NCBI GenBank assembly: GCA_022559985.1
Contig: JAFJTR010000138.1
Coordinates: 1 to 45,680 of the forward strand
DNA length: 45,680 nucleotides
Source: Parastagonospora avenae f. sp. tritici 18332-5
Lineage: Eukaryota > Ascomycota > Dothideomycetes > Pleosporales > Phaeosphaeriaceae
Direction: 5' to 3'
The translations under genes and the position numbers were made by a program. Below, piece by piece: positions 30,213 through 39,066 of the stretch; position 1 is the first letter of the stretch, and each line of letters begins with the position of its first letter. The notes below the pieces were generated by a model that searched no databases, was not told the origin of the DNA, and was given only the letters and a program-made list of their open reading frames with translations.

Positions 30213-32687
30213 ATGGTCAAACAGAACAAGCACGATGAGCTGCCGATAGCAAGCTTTGACTCACAGCAACCACTGCATCAGCGCACGACCTCGGTTCCCA
30301 CGACTCTCCTCTCAGCCAACAACAACGCTTCAGATGGCTCCACCGTGGCGATTGATCCTCGTAAAGGCCATGGGCGAGTATCAAAGTCGGTCTCCCATGC
30401 CCCAAGTGAACCCATAACGGCTGGTTTTGTAAACCGCGGTAAGGACTGGGAATTTCTACACTGTGACAAGCCTGGCTCCGTTCAAAGCAGCGCGTCCCTC
30501 TTCAAACCTCTCAAGAAGATCGGTCTTTTCGGCAGTGTTACCGGGAGTCAACCAAAGTCATCACAAGGGACTAGCTATCCGCGCTCACAGCTGGCATCGC
30601 CGCTATCAGGCAGTCAAAAAGACTTGGGACCCAAATCTGCACCGCCACTTGCGACTTCAGTCATTCAGACATACCTTGATCACAGTCCGGTCTCCCCTGC
30701 GCATGGACTCGATGTATTGCCTTCGGTCTCATTGAGTGAGCAAACTGTAGAAACTAGCTACCAGCGTCCACAGCTGGCTTCGTTACGGCCTCTCACTTCG
30801 AAGGATGTGGGTCCCAAATCTGCACCGTCACTTGCCCTTTCAGCCATTCGAACATACCTCCAACACAGTCCCACTTTTCCTACCCTCGGACCCAATACAT
30901 CGTCTCCGGTCTCTGTGGGTGATCAATCTTCAGGAACAACCACAGGAAGAAAAATTGCCCCGACATGTCTACCTTCGCCAGATCACAGACTCCTTCCCAA
31001 ATATGTGTCTGCATTCGACTATGCAATGCGGCCCTTTCTTGACGCACGTACAGATGACAGTCACGAGAGGCTGCTTCGACTGCCCCTTCCAACACACCAG
31101 GTCGTCTCATCACCGAGACGGTTACCGCTACCAGACGCTGCAGATACGGTCTATGATAGCAATGCAGAGGAGGTTATTAAGGAGGAAGAACTCACTGAAT
31201 GCAGCACACCATCACATCTGTGGAAGGAAGATGCATTCACAACTACCATGCAGCACACTCAACTTTCTGTCTATCTCATGCATTGTGTCACACTGCAGAG
31301 TATTATTGATCAAGTTCATGGCGAGCCCTGGAAGTCTAGCCAAAACCAGCGAGCAGCCTGGTACTATGGCAAGATGGTTGAACTGGCATACAAAGCACGC
31401 CCTCTGGCTGAAGCGCTGAAGAGTGATGAGTTGCAGGCTCGATGCGAGTACTGGGCTGGACGAGCTTGCGGCGGCTCGAGAGATTACAGCGCCGCTGAAG
31501 AGCACTTCAATCAGGCAATCTTGCTCGACTTACCAAACGACAAGTACAACGATGGTCGAGCACGCCGAAGAGGCTTACTCCCCAAAGAAAAAGCGGATGT
31601 ACGCTTCTTACTCGACAGTTGTCGCAAGCGCGCCAGAAACCATGAACGCTACGAAAAGCGCATGACGAAGGAAGTGGAAGAAATAAGAACCATGGCGGAT
31701 GAGGATGGTTTCTCCCTTGATGCATACACTGATCGGATACAACAAGCCATGCCGTCGAGTCCGCCGTGGTTGCCTGGTCGCGATCGTCTGGTAGCACTTG
31801 CTAAAGCCGAATTCGAGAAGCCAAGTAAGAATGCAGGTGAGCAGCCGCAACATAATATGGGAGACGACGCGCAAGTGTATTTGCAGACCGACGACGAATA
31901 CATGCAGGCGGAGAACAGGGGGAGGCTGCTTGCGAAGGAGTGGGCGTACATCAAGTACGGAGACATGCAGGAGGCGGAACGCCGGGAGAGACAGAGGTCT
32001 GCTGAGAGTGCGTTCACGCCTCTGCAAAAACACTCTACGACATCTACACGATGCAGTAGTACCACTTCGAACTTTACATCTCTCGCCAATGAACTGGCAG
32101 GGCTTGGATATGACGACGAGACGCCTGAAGCATCACCAACTTCAGAATACTCGGTATCGTCGCAAGAAGCGCCCAATCCCATTGCGTCGGAGGAGCAATC
32201 ATTATCCACATACCAGACTCTGCCGCATGAAACCGATGGCCTCGAATGGCAGCGTCCATCGCCTTTGCTGACACCGACCCCAGCGCGATCTTTCGGCTCC
32301 CTGCAAGCGCTGACTCCCACAGCCTTGGAGCAGCATTCATTCTCCATATCCCAGACCCTGCCACATGAGCTCACAGATGTCTTACGGCAATATTCATTGC
32401 GTTCCCGAACACCGTCACTTGAGCAAAACTCCAGCCTCGCAACAGAATCATCCATCTCTACTGACTCTGAGTCCGACGCGCCGTTTTCGATAGACTTCCT
32501 TCTCGACAAAAAAGACTTTGACTACCAACCGCAAGCGTCACCTGCCCCTCATCTCAGTCTCCAACAACGCCGCAGTGGGAGTTATCTCGACCCGATCAAT
32601 ACCATTCCTGTACCGCCGCGATCGAATCGTCGTCCTACTAGCAGGCAAGCCAAGAAGGAATCGCCCCGTACGCCCTTGGCCCAGTAG
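30213..32687 (+). CDS. Large low-complexity protein with TPR-like core, 824 aa
   Basis: Single exon from the ATG at 30213, in good start context (TTCACCATGG). The N-terminal 300 residues are Ser/Pro-rich and contain a diverged tandem duplication of about 60 residues, each copy with GPKSAP...TYL.HSP. Residues about 360-480 are helical, with a TPR-like pair (ELAYKARPLAEALKS, ARCEYWAGRACGGSRDYSAA, EEHFNQAILLDL) followed by long charged helices. The C-terminal 250 residues are disordered and acidic. No signal peptide or membrane segment. I do not recognise a family. TPR-like units here and in the upstream gene may reflect a functional or ancestral link, but that is inference. Confidence 0.75.
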   Translation: MVKQNKHDELPIASFDSQQPLHQRTTSVPTTLLSANNNASDGSTVAIDPRKGHGRVSKSVSHAPSEPITAGFVNRGKDWEFLHCDKPGSVQSSASLFKPLKKIGLFGSVTGSQPKSSQGTSYPRSQLASPLSGSQKDLGPKSAPPLATSVIQTYLDHSPVSPAHGLDVLPSVSLSEQTVETSYQRPQLASLRPLTSKDVGPKSAPSLALSAIRTYLQHSPTFPTLGPNTSSPVSVGDQSSGTTTGRKIAPTCLPSPDHRLLPKYVSAFDYAMRPFLDARTDDSHERLLRLPLPTHQVVSSPRRLPLPDAADTVYDSNAEEVIKEEELTECSTPSHLWKEDAFTTTMQHTQLSVYLMHCVTLQSIIDQVHGEPWKSSQNQRAAWYYGKMVELAYKARPLAEALKSDELQARCEYWAGRACGGSRDYSAAEEHFNQAILLDLPNDKYNDGRARRRGLLPKEKADVRFLLDSCRKRARNHERYEKRMTKEVEEIRTMADEDGFSLDAYTDRIQQAMPSSPPWLPGRDRLVALAKAEFEKPSKNAGEQPQHNMGDDAQVYLQTDDEYMQAENRGRLLAKEWAYIKYGDMQEAERRERQRSAESAFTPLQKHSTTSTRCSSTTSNFTSLANELAGLGYDDETPEASPTSEYSVSSQEAPNPIASEEQSLSTYQTLPHETDGLEWQRPSPLLTPTPARSFGSLQALTPTALEQHSFSISQTLPHELTDVLRQYSLRSRTPSLEQNSSLATESSISTDSESDAPFSIDFLLDKKDFDYQPQASPAPHLSLQQRRSGSYLDPINTIPVPPRSNRRPTSRQAKKESPRTPLAQ

Positions 32688-32964
32688 ATTGGGCAGATGT
32701 TTAAGCTATTGTCTAGACGTTGGGGTGTGACTGATACTTATACGACATTCGATTCATGTTGGCAGGGCTCGTCCGGGGTTGCCTGGAATAGTCACTGGGG
32801 ATGTCGAATTACAGCTCCAAGGGCAGAGGTTCTTCTCCAATTGGTGTGTGAATAGATCTCACTTCATCTCTTACTCTGTCTGCGTTCGCATAAAACAAGA
32901 AAGGTGCAACCACTCAAGTGAATGCAGTGAAGACGTATACTAATGTGAAACTGCAAAAAGAAAT

Positions 32965-33106
32965 TAGACACGCCGTGAATCAAACAAGGGCTTCTCGCGG
33001 ATGAGTTAGCGACTCAGACTCCGAATGACTGCGGTGCCAATCGTTTTCGAAACCAGGGATCGTTACTAATCAATAGACGAGCGTTCTACCACTAAGCCAC
33101 TTTTCC
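32965..33106 (-). tRNA. tRNA-like unit T1, degenerate, insert about 70 nt
   Basis: The 5' acceptor half GGAAAAG pairs with CGTGTCT at five of seven positions. The A-box region is GGCTTAGTGG and the anticodon stem halves are CTCGT and GCGAG. The T-arm is CTTG, TTTGATT, CACGG. The 3' flank reads TTTCTTTTT. It lacks the shared hairpin. It is the shortest and most diverged copy and is probably a relic. Confidence 0.35.
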
Positions 33107-33185
33107 TGTGTGTTTCTTCTTGGGAGAGAGCCGAATATCGGGGTACATGATACCTTCGCTTGGCCAATAGGGGCAAAAAGAAAAT

Positions 33186-33390
33186 TGGATACTCCAACGA
33201 TTCGAACGCGGGACCTCTCACATGTCTAAAACAGCCTTGCCTGATGTAGGTCAGTTGGCTCATTGTACTAGACACTCGTTCAAGGATGTGGCTGTCGTCG
33301 ATACTGTCAAATCAGGTACCGCATCCTTCACAACACGGTCAAGTGTTGGACCTAGCCATGCAAGTGTCATAAGCACTTGACCAAGCATCC
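33186..33390 (-). tRNA. tRNA-like unit T2, insert with conserved hairpin
   Basis: The acceptor halves GGATGCT and AGTATCC pair fully, with one G-U. D-arm TGGTCAAGTG. Anticodon stem CTTGC with GTGAG (wobble pairs). The loop on the 5' side reads ATGGCT. B box GTTCGAATCG. The insert hairpin on the plus strand is CAACAC...GTGTTG (33331-33348), changed on both arms compared with T3 and T5 so that pairing is kept. The 3' flank is TTTTCTTTTT. Confidence 0.4.
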
Positions 33391-33727
33391 TGATAAAATT
33401 TGGGGATCGGAAAATTAGAATCATTATAGCCTCGCGCAATGTGCACTTCGCGGAAGATGTTCGAGAATTGAAGCTCCGCTCTGGCTACTTATCAAGGTGA
33501 CTGAACCTGTTCACGTCATGTGACGAATGTAAGCCTTCGAAACACGCGTTGTGCTCAGGAGCTTCTCAACGTAAGGGGCTCATCCAAAACTGCACAATCA
33601 AGTGCTGTATCTTACTCACTATAAGCATCTCACTGTAATTCACGCGTCCTAGGATAGGATCAACCATTCCAAGGTTGCAGAATAAGGCGTCGTGAAAGCT
33701 TGAACTTGCAAAAAAAGAAAATCAAAT

Positions 33728-33929
33728 TAGATACTCCGTGAGTCGAACACGGGTCTCTCGCATAAGCATTGGTCCTTGTCTGCTGCAGACCAGTAGTCCA
33801 GTGTAAGCTGGGCTATGGGGGCGGACCGTGACCGGCCGGTCCATTGACCGACCAGCTCCATACACAGCACGGTTAAGTGCTGGGATGCTGTCGTGAGATA
33901 CGAGTGTCTTACCACTGGACCAAGTATCC
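33728..33929 (-). tRNA. tRNA-like unit T3, insert about 130 nt with conserved hairpin
   Basis: Acceptor halves GGATACT and AGTATCT pair. A box TGGTCCAGTGG; D-stem GTC/GAC. Anticodon stem CTCGT with GCGAG, split after ATCTCA, which would make the anticodon CTC if the insert is removed at the canonical position 37/38. T-arm CCGTG, TTCGACT, CACGG. Hairpin at 33865-33882. The 3' flank is TTTTCTTTTTTT, a good Pol III terminator. It is one of the two best-preserved copies. Confidence 0.5.
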
Positions 33930-34094
33930 TCGACGTAATTCATGGGACTTGGCTGCATTTTCTAGAATATGTTGTCTTGCAAAGAAATGAAGGGAGACGA
34001 AGGTATGAAGCAAACTTAGAGCAAGCATAAACAACATTTCAACACACTCAGTAAGCGCTCAATCTTCATCTCAGATGCTTCCTAGCAAGAGAAA

Positions 34095-34312
34095 TAGGCA
34101 CTTCACGAGTCGAACATGAGCTTTTTGCATAAGAGGCCTCCTGTCTGGTGCAGAATGAATCCTGGGTAGGCTCTAAAGTAGGGATTAAAGGGCTAGGGCG
34201 TTAACCGATAGCCAAGGCCACTTCCTTATTACACAACACGGTCAAGTACTAGGACTTCGTAGTCCTACGACTTCGATTAAATGCAAGCGTCTTACTACTA
34301 GACTAAGTGCTC
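34095..34312 (-). tRNA. tRNA-like unit T4, degenerate
   Basis: Acceptor halves GAGCACT and AGTGCCT pair at six of seven positions. A-box region TAGTCTAGTAG. Anticodon stem CTTGC with GCAAA (one mismatch). T-arm TCATG, TTCGACT, CGTGA pairs fully. Hairpin partly decayed at 34234-34251 (CpA-to-TpA type changes). The 3' flank is TTTCTCTTGC, without a run of four T. Confidence 0.35.
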
Positions 34313-34732
34313 TACATTCCTGATACAGTTTCATGTAAATTGCCGGCTTATGTACTGCGATAACCGTGTACTCTCCTTCCTTATCTAGTTGTCGAGTTGG
34401 GAAAGGTTGAACGGGAGAGGTTTGTCAAGCAAGTTTTGAAAGGCTGGAAGGTACAAACTTCGCGGCGTGCCCGACTCCACGGAACTCAGTCTCCAAACAA
34501 GGAAGCAAACAAGTATGCATCTCGCTGTTGCTGAACTCCAAGGCCACAGGATTAAGCAGCTGTTTTGTGAGTTGGGACGCTCTAATTAACCAAAGTCTAT
34601 CGGTCCAAAAATAACCTAGAAAAGGCAGAAAGTGAAGGTAGAGCACCGGAGGAAATCATAACTGCCTGTCCGATAAGACAAAAAGATTCTAAAAGGAATC
34701 CAGGGAGCGATGTCTCACGAAGAAAAAGCATT

Positions 34733-34951
34733 TGAACGCTCTGCGATTCGAATACAGGATATCTCGCATTGGCCATCTTCTGTGGGTCCCTCTTTCGTTA
34801 ACTGGATTTGGAGGAGTTCCAATCTGATACAGAATGTTGACCTGAGAGCCAGATCAGGTCTGCAGGGCTGACGTCCACCCCAGAACACAGCACGGTTAAG
34901 TGCTGGGACGCCGATCGGATGCGAGTGTCCTGACCACTAGACCAAGCGTCC
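34733..34951 (-). tRNA. tRNA-like unit T5, insert about 150 nt, possible Arg-CCG anticodon
   Basis: Acceptor halves GGACGCT and AGCGTTC pair, with one G-U. A box TGGTCTAGTGG with D-stem GTC/GAC. Anticodon stem CTCGC with GCGAG pairs perfectly, and the 5' loop half ATCCGA has T at 33 and A at 37, giving anticodon CCG if spliced at 37/38. T-arm CTGTA, TTCGAAT, CGCAG has one mismatch. Hairpin at 34888-34905. The 3' flank is CTTTTTCTT. A normal fungal tRNA intron is well under 70 nt, so a functional gene is uncertain. Confidence 0.45.
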
Positions 34952-35091
34952 TCATGTGGAAAGCGCTGATAGAATTTAATTCTCATGTAGGCAGGCAAAC
35001 ATATGGAGTGGCCGCATTTGAACACATAACATCGACCCGATACGACTTGTGCCATACGAGCTCTTTCATCACGCTCAAGCTTGCTTCAAGT

Positions 35092-35397
35092 CTAGGCGCT
35101 GGCGACCCAATGTTGCTCATACCTTCCCATTGCACATATCTGCACCTGCTTGGGACGATCTTGCGCTCGCTTGGCTACATCTTCAAGGCACCGCATCGTC
35201 GTGGCCTGTGGGTCATACGTCTTAGTCATAGTCTGGCCGGGTACAGTAAATGTAGCGGGAGCGGCCGGGCTTATCCAAGTCGTGGTCAATATCTTGGGCG
35301 TAACAAAGGGAGGTTCAGGGCCCCATCTTCCATGCTGGAGTCTGTATGAAAGGAAGACCGAGGCAGCGACAGCGGTGAATCTAGCGAGGCTCATCAT
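35092..35397 (-). CDS. Small protein of unknown function, 101 aa, paralog of 35723-36040
   Basis: Single exon from an ATG pair at 35392-35397. Residues 1-20 (MMSLARFTAVAASVFLSYRL) are hydrophobic and could be a signal peptide or anchor. A Pro/Thr-rich middle follows. The C-terminal third, CLEDVAKRAQDRPKQVQICA...EQHWVASA, aligns with the downstream paralog (FVETTVKRARHRPRIVEVCA...EKKWGVSA), and both stop at SA. I do not recognise the family. Two Cys lie in the C-terminal part. It might be a small secreted or membrane protein. Confidence 0.55.
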   Translation of the reverse strand: MMSLARFTAVAASVFLSYRLQHGRWGPEPPFVTPKILTTTWISPAAPATFTVPGQTMTKTYDPQATTMRCLEDVAKRAQDRPKQVQICAMGRYEQHWVASA

Positions 35398-35722
35398 ATT
35401 CTCATGAGAACATCCTGGGTTTTGAAAATGCTATCTTTGAAGATGGCTTCTGAATGTTGGTCGTTTAGGAGTCGATAGCGACGAAGATTGTGAAGTGCAG
35501 TGACGGGAAAGGAGAGGGAATAACGTCGACCGTGAATGAGGCAAGTAACTCCATGTTTGAACTGCAGGATAACGTCTGAAATTGTAGCACCACTTCAAAT
35601 TTCACACACAATCATTCCTAGGTGTTACATATTTGGCCACGTCACAGTGGCCGCGCACGCACTTCAATTTCGCCCAGCTAATGCTTTGCGCAATGCACAT
35701 ACTCTCTATCGCTCTGACTCCG
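35398..35722. other. Intergenic between two small paralogs
   Basis: About 325 bp, presumably the promoter of the 101-aa gene and the 3' region of the 105-aa gene. Nothing else seen. Confidence 0.5.
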
Positions 35723-36040
35723 TCAAGCAGACACGCCCCATTTCTTCTCGCAGATCCCCTCCGCGCACACCTCTACAATTCTAGGGCGATGCCTAGCCCG
35801 CTTGACAGTTGTTTCTACGAAGTCCAAGGCGTATGGTTTTGCAATCGATGTGGCGTCGAGGTTGAACTTTTTCATATCATCATCCCAGATGGCGATTACC
35901 GTCACTTTCGGAGTCGAGGTCAGATCTGAAGCCGAGGTGGTAGTCGTATCTGGCGAAACGCTCCATGGCAAGGCGAATAGGATGTACAAGACGACGGAAA
36001 GGATTGCGATAGCAGTGTATAAAGGCGTCTCTATTTGCAT
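35723..36040 (-). CDS. Small single-pass membrane or secreted protein, 105 aa, paralog of 35092-35397
   Basis: The start is the ATG at 36038-36040 (MQIETPLYTAI). This choice puts a strong hydrophobic segment (AIAILSVVLYILFALPW, about 10-26) at the N-terminus, as in the paralog, and gives a matching length. An upstream frame exists but looks like leader. The C-terminus shares the pattern V.RA(R/Q).RP..V..CA.G..E..W..SA with the paralog. The Thr/Ser-rich middle is variable. No known domain recognised. Confidence 0.6.
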   Translation of the reverse strand: MQIETPLYTAIAILSVVLYILFALPWSVSPDTTTTSASDLTSTPKVTVIAIWDDDMKKFNLDATSIAKPYALDFVETTVKRARHRPRIVEVCAEGICEKKWGVSA

Positions 36041-36288
36041 AGTAGCAGTGTCTTTGGTTTCGATAAGCGTGAGTGTTCTGCGATTGTTGATATGCAAAAG
36101 TTGAAGGGATGTATGTCGGATAGTCGAGTCGGCAAGTTGATTGGGAAGAGGGCTGGGGCGTTGATCGGAGAGAACTTCGCGGGTGGAGTGCATTCACTAG
36201 CGCGTCCGAACCTCTCATCATTGTTTGCGACATCTGGAGTGAAAGGAAATCAGACGTATCATTAAAAAAAACCTATCCTCTACAACAA

Positions 36289-38343
36289 TCAATCCAAATG
36301 CGCCAACGCAATACCGCTATACGCGCCATCCGTCTCGTAAATCTTCTTCTTCTCACTTCCGTCCATCTTGAATCTATACACCGTGCCACCCAAATCTGTG
36401 ATGTAAATGTGCTTATTCACCTCGTCAATCTTCAGGCCAATCGCCTCGTGGAAGTGTCTCGCGAGCAAGTTGACCTTCAGCTCTCCTCCGCCCACATGCG
36501 CAGAGTTCAATGTGTTACCCAAAGGATACTCACCGCGATCAGTCCAGTACAAAGTCTTGCTTTCCTGCTCTAATTCCAGATCAATGGGCTCGGGCAGCTT
36601 GTCTAACAGCAGTTCGATGTCAGAACGCGACGATGCATTCTCGTTTGATGGAGTTCGAATGTTTGCGCGGAAAATGCGGCCTTGACCTGATTTCGAACCG
36701 CCTTTCTGCGTCCAGTAGAATTTCCCAGCCTTCGGGTCAACTGCAATACCAACACACCACTTCTTCTGGTCTTCGATGTCGCTGGAGGTGTAGTCGCCGG
36801 TCTGGAGGATAATCTCGTGATTGCTACCGTCAAAGTCGCAGCGGTGGATGCGCAGTCCTTCACGGTCGCAGAAGTAAAGCTTTTTGTTGTCGTGATCGAC
36901 CTTTATCTGCTTTGGCGTATGAACTTTCCCTTCTGGGATGATTGTCCGCACGTTGGAGCCGTCGAGATTCGCTGCCATGACGCTGCCGTTGTTCTCGGAC
37001 GGCGACTTCCCCATGTTGGTCCAGAAGAGCTTGCCGGCGGAGATAGAGACGTCGATTCCATCGGGAAGTGACTGACCACCGACTAGCTCGCGGACGTTAC
37101 TACCATCTGCAGAAGCAGTCATCACACTACCCGAGGTCATGGACTTTCGCAAGTCCTTGATATTGCTGCCCATGCCGATATCAAGGAAATACAATCGAGG
37201 TGCTGCAAGATTGTCGTGGTGACCACTCTCGTCCTTGGAACCCTTCGTCGTCTCTCCAGGAGGGTACAGACCGCCTTTCCCAGACTTTGCACCAAGCTTG
37301 CCCTTGTCAACAAAGTTCTTTTGCAGCCAATCTCTTGCAATTGGGTCAAGGTGTCGCTCTTGAACGTAGTTATCTTCGATGAAAGCCACCGTGTCCAGCC
37401 CCACTGCATCCATCATGCCACATGGCCCGACCGGGTTGTTCGAGAACATGGTCATAAACAGCTTGTCAATTTCCTTCGGCTCTGAGACGCCTTCCGCCAT
37501 GATCATCAACGTTTCTCGCTTTACAGCAGCCCACAAGCGGTTGAAAATGAAGCCAGTCGATTCCTTGCGCGCGACAGCCGGCGTCATACCCGCGTCTTCG
37601 AGCTTTGATCTGAGGAACTCAAGTACGTCTATATGCGTCTCGCCGCAAGTCATCAGCTCCACGACGTTGTTACCGGGCGGCATGTAGTAGTGCATGTTGC
37701 ATACGCGTAGTCGCCTCTTCTCCTCAACCTTGTCTAGCATGAGTCGCGACTTGTATGAAGACGAATTCGATGCCAGTATGCAGTCTTTTGGAGCATGCTG
37801 GTCGAGCTGTCCCATTATGGAAATTTTCAAGTCCAGCTTTTCTGGCAGCGCCTCGACAACTAACCAGGCATTCTGAACGGCCGACTTCATGTCATCAGTC
37901 GTACTGAACTTGGCATGCTCTCGCTTGTTTCCGGTAATCTTTGCGTACTCTTCCCGGCTGTGCTCGATGTAATCAGTTGCGGCATTTCGTTGCTGTTCAT
38001 TGAGATCACATAGGACGACTTCGTATCCTGCGGCCGCCCAGGAAGAAGCGATTCGTCGGCCAAGAACTCCTCCTCCAAGCACAGCGACAGGTCGGGAGGA
38101 GATGTCTGGCGCGGTCCATTCTCGTTGTGACTCGACAGAGAGGAGCCGTATTTGTTGACTGTAAGAAGCCATTGAAGGTAGTGATGGGGATTCACGATGT
38201 CTTAGTTGCTTGCTGGTGCGTGTCGATATCAATCTCTGTGTCGGTGTAGCCATACGCAGACATCGTGATGAGCTGCATCGTGGTATTGTGAAACCTGATG
38301 CGTTCCGAAGATTCCTAGAGACTTTTCTCGTTGGAAAAGACAT
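36289..38343 (-). CDS. 3-hydroxyacyl-CoA dehydrogenase fused to a YWTD beta-propeller, 684 aa
   Basis: Single exon from the ATG at 38341-38343. Residues 1-60 are Arg/Ser-rich, like a mitochondrial presequence, though Met58 could be an internal start. Residues about 85-265 are an NAD-binding 3-hydroxyacyl-CoA dehydrogenase domain: VLGGGVLGRR dinucleotide motif (88-97), EALPEKLDLK with Glu168, SNSSSY (192-197) and catalytic-position His218 in NMHYYMPP. Residues 266-365 are the helical dimerisation domain (FIFNRLWAAVKRE). From about 380 on are six YWTD-type blades (LYFLD, LFWTN, LYFCD, FYWTQ, LYWTD, IYITD). The two halves are in one frame without an intron. Substrate and the propeller's partner are unknown. 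Confidence 0.85.
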   Translation of the reverse strand: MSFPTRKVSRNLRNASGFTIPRCSSSRCLRMATPTQRLISTRTSKQLRHRESPSLPSMASYSQQIRLLSVESQREWTAPDISSRPVAVLGGGVLGRRIASSWAAAGYEVVLCDLNEQQRNAATDYIEHSREEYAKITGNKREHAKFSTTDDMKSAVQNAWLVVEALPEKLDLKISIMGQLDQHAPKDCILASNSSSYKSRLMLDKVEEKRRLRVCNMHYYMPPGNNVVELMTCGETHIDVLEFLRSKLEDAGMTPAVARKESTGFIFNRLWAAVKRETLMIMAEGVSEPKEIDKLFMTMFSNNPVGPCGMMDAVGLDTVAFIEDNYVQERHLDPIARDWLQKNFVDKGKLGAKSGKGGLYPPGETTKGSKDESGHHDNLAAPRLYFLDIGMGSNIKDLRKSMTSGSVMTASADGSNVRELVGGQSLPDGIDVSISAGKLFWTNMGKSPSENNGSVMAANLDGSNVRTIIPEGKVHTPKQIKVDHDNKKLYFCDREGLRIHRCDFDGSNHEIILQTGDYTSSDIEDQKKWCVGIAVDPKAGKFYWTQKGGSKSGQGRIFRANIRTPSNENASSRSDIELLLDKLPEPIDLELEQESKTLYWTDRGEYPLGNTLNSAHVGGGELKVNLLARHFHEAIGLKIDEVNKHIYITDLGGTVYRFKMDGSEKKKIYETDGAYSGIALAHLD

Positions 38344-39066
38344 TTTGACGAGGTTGTACTTGATGGTCCTGATACTTCACCTCTTGCTGTTGTTCTAGAA
38401 AACACCGGTATATCAAGTCGCCAACCTCACAACGTTCGCACGAGCTCCGCCCATGCCGATTCACTCCGTACTATCGTCATTGCTACCAGCGAAGCTATCC
38501 GCGCATAATTACGTCAACGCCCTAACACATTTGCGATCGTGCATCTCGTGGCTGAAAACTTGCAACATGCACGAATTTTGCTTGTGATGAACAAGCTTCC
38601 GCGCGCTCCCGCATGCATAAGTGGAGCTTCTCCAGATGCAGCCTCTACACCACGCTATCGACCCGAGATCGACAAAACTTGTACTGACCTATCGGACGCC
38701 AGCCTCGGTACTCGGTCTGTTCTAACGATGCCATTCATTCGTTGTCAAAATCAGACCATTTTGCTGATGATTTCGATGCAGCAGAAAACAAGTAATTATT
38801 CGTACGAAGGTTCGGGGTCGTACGGCGTGGTGTTGGGACGCTTGGTAAGACTGAGTAGTGTCGCCACACCTCTGATAGATTCCCGATGGCGGCGGACACA
38901 GCGTATCGCGACTTTACTCAATTCAGATCAAAAATGATAAGTTAGTGCACGATCGGAGATGCATTGTGTGATGGAAACTTGGTTTGCTATGAACAGGATG
39001 TATACAAGACGCTCCGACAATGCCGCAGATTATGGGAGATAACAACACGCTACGATAGCTTCCTCT
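38344..39066. other. Intergenic, no gene recognised
   Basis: About 720 bp upstream of the fusion gene and downstream of the cytochrome b5 reductase. No features recognised. Confidence 0.5.

Larger units (their letters stand above)
32965..34951 (-). repeat. Cluster of five tRNA-like units with long anticodon-arm inserts
   Basis: Units T1-T5 lie at 32965-33106, 33186-33390, 33728-33929, 34095-34312 and 34733-34951, all on the minus strand. They share the ends (GGAYRCTTGGTC type start, AGTATCT or AGCGTTC type end), an A box, a B box and, in four of them, an internal hairpin CAGCAC...GTGCTG. Sequence between the units is not obviously shared, apart from T-rich runs after their 3' ends. Confidence 0.7.

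Noticed and set aside
33722..33958. 78-codon minus-strand open frame
   Set aside because: It overlaps the tRNA-like unit T3 and is explained by that RNA-like structure.
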